Below are positions 1-7,157 of a stretch of 9,306 bases of DNA, piece by piece (within the stretch, counting starts at the first letter, position 1; the number at the start of each line of letters is the position of its first letter). The position numbers and the translations under genes were made by a program. This DNA comes from Bdellovibrionales bacterium (GTDB lineage Bacteria > Bdellovibrionota > Bdellovibrionia > Bdellovibrionales > JAMPXM01), in assembly GCA_005793615.1 (NCBI GenBank), contig SXRI01000442.1, positions 1 to 9,306 on the forward strand. The letters are read 5' to 3'. Under the pieces are notes generated by a model, which made no database searches, was not told the DNA's origin, and saw only the letters and a program-made list of their open reading frames with translations.

Positions 1-2
1 CC

Positions 3-1067
3 GATGCCTTCGCACTAGCGGAGCTGACCAGCGAATGGCTGATGTCGAAGATCACCGGTGATTGGCTGAAGTCATTCTACGTTCCGTGGATGAGTCATAA
101 TCTGAAAAAGGGTGCCGAATGGACCCCTAACCACCGAGTCTTTTCGGTGCCGGTTGTGACCTCGATCAAGGATCTCCCGAAGCTTTTACTTGAATCAGAG
201 ACTCTCGATGCGGCAATGGCAAAGTCAGGTGCCGATGACGAACAGTTCCTTCGCGGCGTTCACGCACTTATTGTTTCGCGGGTTTTACGTTTTGGCGAGC
301 CCGCGGCCAAAAGCGACTACGATGCGCAACGCAATCGACTTAAAAAACTGCTGCACACACTCGAGGGCCAGAGTTATTTCGAGCGCCTGGGTGTAAGCCA
401 AAAGGCCAAGGACTCCGAATTCAAACGCGCTTACCATGAATTGGCAAAAGTCCTGCACCCCGACAAACTGGCGCAAGACGCACCCGCTGATGTCCGTGAC
501 CTGACCAAAAAAACCTTTGAAAAGATCAGTACCGCCTACAACACCTTGACTGACACCGCCGCCAAAGAAAAATACCTCAGGGAACTGGAAAAAGGCAGCG
601 CCGAAGGGCAAATTCAAGCTGAGGCCCTCACAGATGAAGCCCGTGGCCTACTTTCACGTGGTGACGTGAAACGCGCCCGTGACATGATCGAACAAGCCAT
701 CAAACTCGCCCCTCCCACCTCTGACATCAGACTCCTGCACATGTGGGCAAAATTGAAGTCGGCCAACGCCGATCGCGACCCCCTCCTTGTCCAGAGCGTA
801 AAGGATGAGCTTGGCACCCTGCCACCAGAAGACCGCCACAGCGTGAACTATTTCTTTGTACGGGGACTGGTGCAACGTGCAAGCGGCGACATCGAAGGCG
901 CTCGCCGGAACTTCGATCACTGCATTAACAATTCACCTGATTTCATTGATGCTCGTCGAGAATTAAACATCATGCTGAACATGGAGAAAACCGCAACAAA
1001 CTCGGTCAATCTCTTGAGCGGCGACCTAAAGGATGTGGTCGGCATGTTCTTTAAAAAGAAGAAGTAA
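3..1067 (+). CDS. J-domain (DnaJ-like) protein with C-terminal TPR repeats, 5' end outside the window
   Basis: The frame is open to the left edge with no stop, so the ATG at 42 is probably internal and the N-terminus is missing. Numbering from that Met, a J domain spans about 110-182: SYFERLGV helix start, the invariant HPD triad at 139-141, and the helix with AYNTLTD and KEKYLRELEKG. Two TPR-like helical hairpins follow, about 193-226 (LLSRGDVKRARDMIEQAIKLAP) and 268-302 (RGLVQRASGDIEGARRNFDHCI). The protein ends in a basic KKKK tail. There is no Gly/Phe region, zinc finger or DnaJ C-terminal domain, so it is not canonical DnaJ. J domains stimulate Hsp70 (DnaK) ATPase, and the TPRs suggest a docking role for some partner or complex. 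Delta-proteobacterial proteins of this build often carry an N-terminal DUF4388/PATAN domain; that part is not visible here. The stop lies 3 bases from the stop of the convergent downstream gene. J domain sure, client unknown. Confidence 0.9.
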   Translation, partial: DAFALAELTSEWLMSKITGDWLKSFYVPWMSHNLKKGAEWTPNHRVFSVPVVTSIKDLPKLLLESETLDAAMAKSGADDEQFLRGVHALIVSRVLRFGEPAAKSDYDAQRNRLKKLLHTLEGQSYFERLGVSQKAKDSEFKRAYHELAKVLHPDKLAQDAPADVRDLTKKTFEKISTAYNTLTDTAAKEKYLRELEKGSAEGQIQAEALTDEARGLLSRGDVKRARDMIEQAIKLAPPTSDIRLLHMWAKLKSANADRDPLLVQSVKDELGTLPPEDRHSVNYFFVRGLVQRASGDIEGARRNFDHCINNSPDFIDARRELNIMLNMEKTATNSVNLLSGDLKDVVGMFFKKKK

Positions 1068-1070
1068 ACT

Positions 1071-1964
1071 TCAGCTGCCGGATGGCCCAGCCTTCTTGCC
1101 TTTGGCCTGCTCTGCTTCGGTCTCGGCACTCTCAACAAAGAGCGAGCGCACGAATTCTCGTTTTTCAACATCGAGGCGTTTGAGATCCTCGGTTTCACCG
1201 GCAGAGGCAATGGCTCGCTTCAACTCGCGAGCCGCTTGCATTAACTTTTCTTTCTGCAAGACTCCTTCGACAGGCTCATCGTGCGTACGCAAAAATTGCT
1301 CATAATGATCAGAACGTTGAGTCCGCATGATTGCCGCTTGGCCACGGGTTTTCACTGGATCCCAATTCTCAGTTTCAGCACGAACAGCTTCTGCCAACTC
1401 CATTTCCCAGGGGTTCTCACTCGGTTCAGGCTCTTTTGAACTCACCAGCTTTGAATCGTTCGGTTCGGTACCTGAGCCGCGCACAAACCGTGACTCCGCC
1501 GGCTCACTTTCACTTGCCTTAGACTCGCCCCCGCGATCTGCCGGCCTACCGTCAGGAATACGGTTGGAAGTCATCTTTTGAAACTTCCCAATCAATGGAC
1601 CAGGATCAAGCTGCGCCATTTGCGCGATGGTCCTAATCACCGTCTGCGGTTGGAGCGGCAAGAGTATCAAGGCATCCATGTAGAGCTTTTGTTCCTGACT
1701 TAGATTCGTGGCGTTATCTGCGGCGGTCAGGAAAGCCACCAGTGGCGACGGGGTTTGCCGCCGAACCCTCATCGAAACTTTGATTCCGTCGACGGCTCGA
1801 CCCTTAAGAGTCGCAATCACTATTTCAGGAACAAACCTGACAAGTGCATCGTTCACCAAGATATCCTTGCCTACAGAAAGGACATCAAAGCCCAGGCGCC
1901 GGAGCAGGTTCTCTAGTGCTACGAGTTCCTTGTATTCGTCGATAACCAACAGAATTTTGTGCAT
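1071..1964 (-). CDS. Degenerate response-regulator receiver (pseudo-receiver) protein with a novel C-terminal region
   Basis: Residues 1-118 fit a CheY-like receiver: KILLVIDE strand with the acidic pair D9-E10, LLRRLGFDV helix, PEIVIAT strand, and VAFLTAAD with the switch Thr at T80. Two key residues are missing. The phosphoacceptor Asp position (after PEIVIA) is T52, and the conserved Lys before Pro is L102 (LLP at 101-103). Normal phosphorylation is therefore unlikely. Residues about 132-185 are charged and Ser/Pro/Glu-rich, probably disordered. Residues about 186-285 are predicted helical and charged, with no family I recognise. The ATG at 1964 is the only plausible start: an in-frame stop lies about 30 bases upstream, and the receiver begins right at the N-terminus. 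The gene is monocistronic, convergent with the J-domain gene and divergent from the LPS cluster. Probably a constitutive protein-interaction module; partner unknown. Confidence 0.85.
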   Translation of the reverse strand: MHKILLVIDEYKELVALENLLRRLGFDVLSVGKDILVNDALVRFVPEIVIATLKGRAVDGIKVSMRVRRQTPSPLVAFLTAADNATNLSQEQKLYMDALILLPLQPQTVIRTIAQMAQLDPGPLIGKFQKMTSNRIPDGRPADRGGESKASESEPAESRFVRGSGTEPNDSKLVSSKEPEPSENPWEMELAEAVRAETENWDPVKTRGQAAIMRTQRSDHYEQFLRTHDEPVEGVLQKEKLMQAARELKRAIASAGETEDLKRLDVEKREFVRSLFVESAETEAEQAKGKKAGPSGS

Positions 1965-1970
1965 TTCAAC

Positions 1971-1998
1971 ATGATAACCCCTGAATTGGGGCCGTCAA
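1971..1998 (-). promoter_or_regulatory. Sigma70-like promoter for the pseudo-receiver gene
   Basis: Read on the minus strand, TTGACG (1998-1993, 5/6 match to the -35 consensus) is followed by a 16-base spacer and TATCAT (1976-1971, 5/6 match to the -10 consensus). The usual start-point distance puts +1 at or next to 1964, which is the A of the ATG, so the transcript would be leaderless or nearly so. The spacer holds a short inverted repeat, CCCC-6 nt-GGGG (1978-1991), which could be an operator or chance. A weak Shine-Dalgarno-like AGGGG lies 13 bases before the ATG and would be outside the transcript if this promoter is used. Confidence 0.5.
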
Positions 1999-2043
1999 TC
2001 GAACAAGTTGCGTTGCTCTAACCTCATTGATACAACCAGCTCT

Positions 2044-2925
2044 ATGAGAGTGAGTGGTTTCACGGGTATTCGTAATGGCACCCTGATGGGGTATCCCTTC
2101 CTGCAGAGCATTCAGAGCTTGCTGCCCCTTGTTGATGAGATGATCATCGGTATCGGCCAGAGCGAAAGCGGTGATACCACGAAGGCAGAAATTCTTAAAC
2201 TGAATGACTCCTTATCTGAACCCAAAATTCGCATTTTCGATTCCTATTGGGATACCAACAAGACAAAGGGCGGGCTGATTCTCAGTGAAAAAACCAATGA
2301 GGCTCTTGATCGCTGCCGCAACGACTGGTGTTTCTATATCCAGGCGGATGAATTGATTCACGAGGACGATCTACCGCTGATCAAGCAAGCTTTAGAGACA
2401 AACGAAAAAAATCCTGAAGTGCAGGGCTTGCTGTTTAAATATGTTCACTTCTACGGAAGCTATCAGACCATCGCTACTTCGCGCCGTTGGTACCGCAACG
2501 AAGTCCGCATCGTCAAAAAAAGTTCCGGTGCACGCAGCCACAATGATGCCCAAGGATTCCGCATCAACGGCGAAAAACTTTCGGTCGCTTCATCAGGCTC
2601 CCGCATCTTTCACTATGGTTGGGTCAAACCACCAAAAATGATGGGGCAGAAATCCAAACTTCTGAATCGCTGGTGGCACGGCAATAAGATGGACAATGAC
2701 TTCGATGATTTTCAGTATGATCGCCAATACGGACTTAAAGCTTTTGAGGGTACGCACCCGAAGCTCATGCACGATCTAGTAACTCACCAAGACTGGAGTT
2801 TTGATTATCGTCGCAGCTTAAGTGATTGGACATTGAAAGACCTCAACCTATTTGCCAGCGACATTTTCGAAAGAACTTTCAAATTTCGCATCGGCGAGTA
2901 TCGCCCCTATCGACTGGTTAAATGA
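2044..2925 (+). CDS. Glycosyltransferase, GT2 (GT-A fold)-like, probably LPS or surface glycan
   Basis: 293 residues from the ATG at 2044. The N-terminus SGFTGIRNG, then PFLQSIQSLLPLVDEMIIGIGQSESGDTT, matches the first beta strand, helix and nucleotide-binding strand of GT2-type transferases, with the acidic pair D31-E32. The DxD-like metal/nucleotide site appears as YIQADE with A101-D102-E103, after ALDRCRNDWCFY. The C-terminal part (HYGWVKPPKMMGQKSKLLNRWW) is soluble, and I see no membrane segment, so it is presumably a cytoplasmic or peripheral enzyme. A TTG at 2008 would add 12 residues without family-like sequence; the ATG giving MRVSGFT fits the fold start better, although neither has a good ribosome site. 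It is first in a cluster with kdsA and the LPS permease (35-base gap to kdsA), which suggests LPS core or O-chain sugar transfer. Donor and acceptor cannot be read from the sequence. Confidence 0.85.
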   Translation: MRVSGFTGIRNGTLMGYPFLQSIQSLLPLVDEMIIGIGQSESGDTTKAEILKLNDSLSEPKIRIFDSYWDTNKTKGGLILSEKTNEALDRCRNDWCFYIQADELIHEDDLPLIKQALETNEKNPEVQGLLFKYVHFYGSYQTIATSRRWYRNEVRIVKKSSGARSHNDAQGFRINGEKLSVASSGSRIFHYGWVKPPKMMGQKSKLLNRWWHGNKMDNDFDDFQYDRQYGLKAFEGTHPKLMHDLVTHQDWSFDYRRSLSDWTLKDLNLFASDIFERTFKFRIGEYRPYRLVK

Positions 2926-2960
2926 AAGTGACTCTAACTAAAGAGAAATGGAAGTAATCT

Positions 2961-3863
2961 ATGAGCAAAGCCAAAGAACGCACTGAAATAACTCAACTTC
3001 CCAAACGCGAGTTCGTTGTTGACTCAGCTCAAAGCAAAGTCCGTATCGGGAGCGGTCACGGAATCGCTGTTATCTCTGGGCCGTGCGTGATCGACTCTCG
3101 CGAACTCATTATGAAAACGGCAAAGGCACTCGTCGAGATCACGCAGAAACTGGGCGTGCCTCTGATTTTTAAGAGTTCCTATGAGAAAGACAACCGTGGT
3201 TCCGAAAAGAACTGGACCGGCCCGATGGCCGCAGAGGGCCTCAAGATCCTCGCTGAAGTTCGCAAAGAGTTTGGCTGCCCCGTTCTCACCGATGTGCATC
3301 GTGCCGAGGATGTGGATCTCGTAGCGGAACACGTCGACGTTTTGCAGATCCCAGCCTATATGTGCCAACAAACATCATTGGTCATCGCCTGTGGCAAAAC
3401 CGGTAAACCCATCAATGTCAAAAAAGGCCAGTTCCTGGCCCCGGAGAATATGGGCGGAGCGGTTTCCAAAATCCACTCGACTGGCAATAAGAACGTGCTC
3501 CTCACAGAGCGTGGCGCTTGTTTCGGCTACAATCGCTTGGTCGCGGACATGCGCTCGATCCCAGTCATGCAGGAGTTGGGGGCACCGGTCTGTTTTGATG
3601 CCACTCATGTCGTGCGTCTTTACGGAATTTCGAGTGCCGACCCCGCCGGTGGCGAACCGCGTTTTGTGCCTCACCTTACCTTAGGTGCCGTGGCCGCCGG
3701 AGCTGATGCCTTGTTTCTTGAAACCCATCCGAATCCGATGGAAGCCAAATGCGACGCTGCTTCACAACTCAATCTTAAACACTACGAAAGCTTGTTGAAA
3801 CTTTCGCTTGAGGTGCGAAAAGCGATTAGATCGCCTGAGCATGTCGGCGAAATGCGTTTCTAA
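2961..3863 (+). CDS. kdsA: 3-deoxy-8-phosphooctulonate synthase (KDO-8-phosphate synthase), metal-dependent type
   Basis: Condenses phosphoenolpyruvate with D-arabinose 5-phosphate to KDO-8-phosphate in the cytoplasm, the committed step to the KDO of the LPS inner core. The barrel motifs are clear: ISGPCVIDS, FKSSYEK, TDVHRAEDVD, QIPAYMC, INVKKGQFLAPENM, LTERGACFGYN, DATHVV, FLETHPNP and CDAASQL. It is the metal-dependent class. C42 (GPC) replaces the Asn of the E. coli metal-free enzyme, and the other expected ligands H216, E254 and D265 are present with spacing close to that of the Aquifex enzyme. At 300 residues it is slightly long because of a 30-residue N-terminal extension. Oddities: the usual KANRSS is KDNRGS (76-81), and the usual RQTDL is QQTSL (136-140). 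GGAAG at 2950-2954, 6 bases before the ATG, is a good ribosome site. It lies between the glycosyltransferase and the LPS permease, 34 bases before the latter. Confidence 0.95.
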   Translation: MSKAKERTEITQLPKREFVVDSAQSKVRIGSGHGIAVISGPCVIDSRELIMKTAKALVEITQKLGVPLIFKSSYEKDNRGSEKNWTGPMAAEGLKILAEVRKEFGCPVLTDVHRAEDVDLVAEHVDVLQIPAYMCQQTSLVIACGKTGKPINVKKGQFLAPENMGGAVSKIHSTGNKNVLLTERGACFGYNRLVADMRSIPVMQELGAPVCFDATHVVRLYGISSADPAGGEPRFVPHLTLGAVAAGADALFLETHPNPMEAKCDAASQLNLKHYESLLKLSLEVRKAIRSPEHVGEMRF

Positions 3864-3897
3864 GTAAGCCAAGCCACCGATACAAACCAGAGGTCCA

Positions 3898-4995
3898 ATG
3901 CGCTCATGGTTGATGATCCGCTACGTACTTGGTGAGATGATCCCGACGTTTTTTCTCGGGGTCTTTGTCTTTGTTTTCATCCTTTTGATGTTTCAAATCC
4001 TTCGACTTACCGAATTCGTTTTGGTTCATGGCGTAAAACTTTCGTCGGTCGGGCTGATGATGGCCTATATGTCGACGAGTTTCTTGCCGATTCTTTTTCC
4101 GATGAGTTTGCTGTTTGCGGTGCTACTGACTTATAGCCGGCTTAGCGCCGACTCAGAGATCACGGCCTTTCGCGCTATCGGCCTTAGCATGATGTCCGTT
4201 ATCACCCCTGCCATCTTACTCGGAACTGCGGTTTGCATCCTCAGCCTGCAAACTTCGTTTCATCTCGCTCCATGGGGCAATCGACAGTTCGAACTTCTGA
4301 TCACGCAACTGGGTACTCTCAAGCCCGGAGTCTCTCTCCGCGAAGGCACCTTTGCCGAGAGTTTTTTTGATCTGGTGGTTTACGCCAACAAGGTTGACGC
4401 TAATTCCGGCAAGCTCAGCCAAGTTTTCATTTACGACGAACGCCAACAGCCACCGATGACAATTATTTCGAAAGAGGGCACGATCGCGGTTGATCAGGAC
4501 CAGCCCGGCCACCGCGCCCTTTTGCAGCTTTCCAGTGGCAGTATTCATCGTTCTTCGGCAGGCCGCCATACCAAGATCGATTTCTCGAGCTACCAGGTGT
4601 TTCTCTCTAATCCGGTGGCCGAAGCCCTACGCGGCGAAAAATCGACGCAATCACTCACGATCGATGAGTTACGAGTCAAAAAAAACGACGACAAACTCAA
4701 ACCTGATGAACGCCTTGAACTAGAGACCGAGTATTATCGGCGCTCGGCAATGGCCATTGCTTGTTTTCTTTTTGCGATGATCGGCGTCGGCCTTGGCACC
4801 GTCAGCAATCGCCGCAACGTCAAAGGCGGCAGCACTGTCATTTGCATCGGTTTGATCGTGGCCTACTGGATTATCTACGTGGTGACAGAAGGCGCTGCCC
4901 GACAAGGAAAAATTCCACCAATGATCGCGATGTGGATTCCCAACACGGTTTTCTTAGTAGCTGCCGGCTTTAGCTTGCGGCGGGCATGGAACTAG
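3898..4995 (+). CDS. lptF: LPS export permease, LptF/LptG (YjgP/YjgQ) family, closer to LptF
   Basis: 365 residues, the usual family length. Three N-terminal membrane segments (about 11-35, 52-80, 98-122), a large periplasmic beta-jellyroll-type region (about 125-280) and three C-terminal segments (about 284-305, 312-335, 341-360) give the six-helix layout. The signature loop after the second helix reads SRLSADSEITAFRAIGLS; SEIT resembles LptF more than LptG, but the choice is not certain and a second paralogue would be expected elsewhere. LptF and LptG pair with the ATPase LptB to pull LPS out of the inner membrane and pass it to LptC/LptA. The segment ERLELETEYYRR before helix 4 is typical. 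CAGAGG (3888-3893) ending 4 bases before the ATG sets the start. It is the last gene of the glycosyltransferase-kdsA cluster, and its last 26 bases overlap the 3' end of the convergent kinase gene. Confidence 0.88.
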   Translation: MRSWLMIRYVLGEMIPTFFLGVFVFVFILLMFQILRLTEFVLVHGVKLSSVGLMMAYMSTSFLPILFPMSLLFAVLLTYSRLSADSEITAFRAIGLSMMSVITPAILLGTAVCILSLQTSFHLAPWGNRQFELLITQLGTLKPGVSLREGTFAESFFDLVVYANKVDANSGKLSQVFIYDERQQPPMTIISKEGTIAVDQDQPGHRALLQLSSGSIHRSSAGRHTKIDFSSYQVFLSNPVAEALRGEKSTQSLTIDELRVKKNDDKLKPDERLELETEYYRRSAMAIACFLFAMIGVGLGTVSNRRNVKGGSTVICIGLIVAYWIIYVVTEGAARQGKIPPMIAMWIPNTVFLVAAGFSLRRAWN

Positions 4996-7144
4996 CTGCT
5001 GCTTTCGGCTTTTCTTTGGGCACTGGTAAAGAAATTTCAAAAGTCGTTCCGTGAGCATCACTCTTGGTGATCTTGATTCGGCCGCGCGCTTTTAATATCG
5101 TTGCCTTTAAAGCCCCCATACCGACCCCTTGCCCTGACACTTCAGTCACGGTGTCGCGAGTGGTAACGCCCTCTTCAAAAACCATATGCATGATCTCGAG
5201 ATCGGATTTCGCTGTGACATCATCGCCCCTCGCCCGGGCACGTTCACGAAGTTTAGCGACATTAATGCCTCGGCCATCATCTTGAATATTAAGCTTGATC
5301 CACGGTCTACCAGCATCATCTTTAAAGAGTCCGTAAGTGGCGACGATACTGCCACTGGCAGGTTTACCGACAGCGACTCGCTCCTCGGGAATTTCAATTC
5401 CGTGGTCGACAGCGTTGTTGAACAGGTGCACAAGCGAACGCACCACTTCTCGGAAAGTCTCGGGGGCTGAGAAAATCAAGTCACCCTCACGCTTCACTTG
5501 CAGGCTAACTTGCTTTGCGAGTTTTCCGGCAACTTGACTCACATGGAAACTGTAGTCCTTGAGCTGCTCGCCGAACTCCGACTCAGTTAACTTATTGAGA
5601 ATGCGTTTAAAACTCTCAAGATTGTCGCCGACAAAATCCTGCTCCAATTCAGCCAGGCGACGCTTGGAAAACTCGATCTTTTCTTCTTCAAATATTCCCA
5701 GTTGCACGAAGAGCTGCATCTCACGCTGTTTCCACAGCGAAAACTGTTCTTTTAGGTGGCGCATATGAGTCTCGAAAATACCACCGGAAAGCTTTTCCGC
5801 CTTAAGTGGCGCGGCTTCAGTCACCTTAGTCTCGCTCTTGCGAATCTCCATTTCGACGCCATGAACCTCATGACTCAAACTCTTCGCGCCAAAAATCGCA
5901 GACGTCCCTTTCAAAGTATGTAGCTGTTGGCGAACCTCCCCAAGATCATGACTAGCGCCGTCGGAGAGTTTATCGATAGCACGCTCAAAGTGCTCCAGGA
6001 ACTCACGAAAGCCATTGCGGTTTTCATTGACCCGCAAGATCAACTCGGATTTCTCCAGAGCTTCTTTCTCAGCCTTTTGTGCTGCGACCTCTCGGGTAAC
6101 GTCAACTGCAGTCATAACGATCGCCTTCAGACCACCGTCTTTATCCCGAATCGGTTGATACTTGAGTGCAAGAGTTTTCTTTGTGCCACTATTGATAAAG
6201 ACTTTAGGACCTCGGCCAGCGGTTTCACGAAAATCAAAACGGTCTGATTTTAGAATGAAAAACCACGAATCCAAATTTTTACGATCACTTTCGCCGATAC
6301 GCAGAATCGCAACCAGGTTTTGCCCCTTAGGGTCAATGCCAAAAAATTCTCTGGCCACAGCCGACGGCTCGTTTACGCAAACGCCATCAAGGTCGAGAAT
6401 GATGAAGGCTTCTTCGATACTCTCTAGCATTGTTTGAATCAAATCATGGTTGCGACTCAGTTCCTTATGCGCACTTTCAATCGACTGATTCTGTTTCTCA
6501 ATAATCTCTTGATTCACCAAGAGTTCGACTTGCGAATTATGCAGGGAGCGCGCCACAATCGAAGTAAAGATCACGCCGACAAATAGCATTACCCCCACGG
6601 CCACCATCGCCGGCACTCCGCTCATTCCAAGAACCACCATGGCCGGAGCCATAATCGCAATTTGAAAAAGCACGTTCACCACGAGATCAAAACTGTAGGT
6701 AGGAATACTTGCCGTCAAAATCCCCATACAGATCGCGAGCGCCAAAAAGGACTCAGTGTGCTCCATGTAATGGCTAAAGGTCATTCCCTGAGCGAGCCCC
6801 CAAGCTATCCCAAGGCCAACCGAACAGCCGCCAAAAATCAGTCGCCAAATCACGGGCCCTCGGCGCAGCCCAAAAACTCGCTCCGAGAACCGCCATAAGG
6901 TAATTCGCCCGAGAGTCGTAACCACCACAAGCCCACTTAAGGCCCAAAGCTGCCACCCTTGATTGCGTAGCTCGGGCACATAGAACATGAGAAGCGCGAA
7001 AAGCACATAATGAAAGGGCGCCGCCGATACTGAGCGGCGAGCCATCTTGACCTGTGCCGTACGAATTAGATTTTTGTTAATCTCATGCCATTTCACCATC
7101 ATCAGCGTATCGGCGCCGCAGTAAAGCCGCCTTAACTCAATCAA
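4970..7144 (-). CDS. Membrane-bound PAS sensor kinase with CheA-like Hpt and HATPase domains
   Basis: 724 residues from a TTG at 7144. In order: about six membrane helices (43-57, 67-80, 100-120, 130-148, 153-174, 177-199), a coiled-coil stretch (200-235), a PAS domain (about 235-350, ending VMTAVDVTREV), an Hpt domain with QLHTLKGTSAIFG and phospho-acceptor H409, a helical/linker region (about 430-530), then a CheA-type ATPase. The ATPase has an N box (LVHLFNNAVDHGIE, N577), DDGRG (622-626) and SGQGVGMG (670-677). It lacks a HisKA dimerisation domain, a CheW-like P5 domain, a CheY-binding P2 domain and a receiver. It should autophosphorylate H409 and pass phosphate to an unlinked regulator; the signal is unknown. 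TTG has a GAGAAG site 9 bases upstream; ATG-ATG at 7102/7099 (residues 15-16) is the alternative. It begins 13 bases after dprA and its 3' end overlaps the permease gene. Domains sure, pathway unknown. Confidence 0.88.
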   Translation of the reverse strand: MIELRRLYCGADTLMMVKWHEINKNLIRTAQVKMARRSVSAAPFHYVLFALLMFYVPELRNQGWQLWALSGLVVVTTLGRITLWRFSERVFGLRRGPVIWRLIFGGCSVGLGIAWGLAQGMTFSHYMEHTESFLALAICMGILTASIPTYSFDLVVNVLFQIAIMAPAMVVLGMSGVPAMVAVGVMLFVGVIFTSIVARSLHNSQVELLVNQEIIEKQNQSIESAHKELSRNHDLIQTMLESIEEAFIILDLDGVCVNEPSAVAREFFGIDPKGQNLVAILRIGESDRKNLDSWFFILKSDRFDFRETAGRGPKVFINSGTKKTLALKYQPIRDKDGGLKAIVMTAVDVTREVAAQKAEKEALEKSELILRVNENRNGFREFLEHFERAIDKLSDGASHDLGEVRQQLHTLKGTSAIFGAKSLSHEVHGVEMEIRKSETKVTEAAPLKAEKLSGGIFETHMRHLKEQFSLWKQREMQLFVQLGIFEEEKIEFSKRRLAELEQDFVGDNLESFKRILNKLTESEFGEQLKDYSFHVSQVAGKLAKQVSLQVKREGDLIFSAPETFREVVRSLVHLFNNAVDHGIEIPEERVAVGKPASGSIVATYGLFKDDAGRPWIKLNIQDDGRGINVAKLRERARARGDDVTAKSDLEIMHMVFEEGVTTRDTVTEVSGQGVGMGALKATILKARGRIKITKSDAHGTTFEISLPVPKEKPKAAASSMPAAS

Positions 7145-7157
7145 AGGCCAGTTCTTC

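Noticed and set aside
285..617. Minus-strand open frame inside the J-domain gene
   Set aside because: It overlaps the HPD-containing J domain on the opposite strand. The product is Phe-rich and low in recognisable structure, so it is a shadow frame.
1061..1072. Short palindrome GAAGT-AA-ACTTC at the convergent stops, as a bidirectional terminator
   Set aside because: It has five A/T-rich pairs and a two-base loop with no T run, too weak to terminate transcription.
2008..2036. Possible -35/-10 pair (TTGCGT...TACAAC) for the LPS cluster
   Set aside because: The -10 match is weak and the spacing was chosen to fit. A promoter is expected in this gap, but this one is not supported well enough to annotate.
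2008..2043. TTG start adding 12 residues to the glycosyltransferase
   Set aside because: The added residues do not look like the start of a GT-A fold and no ribosome site precedes the TTG. The ATG at 2044 begins right at the first predicted strand.
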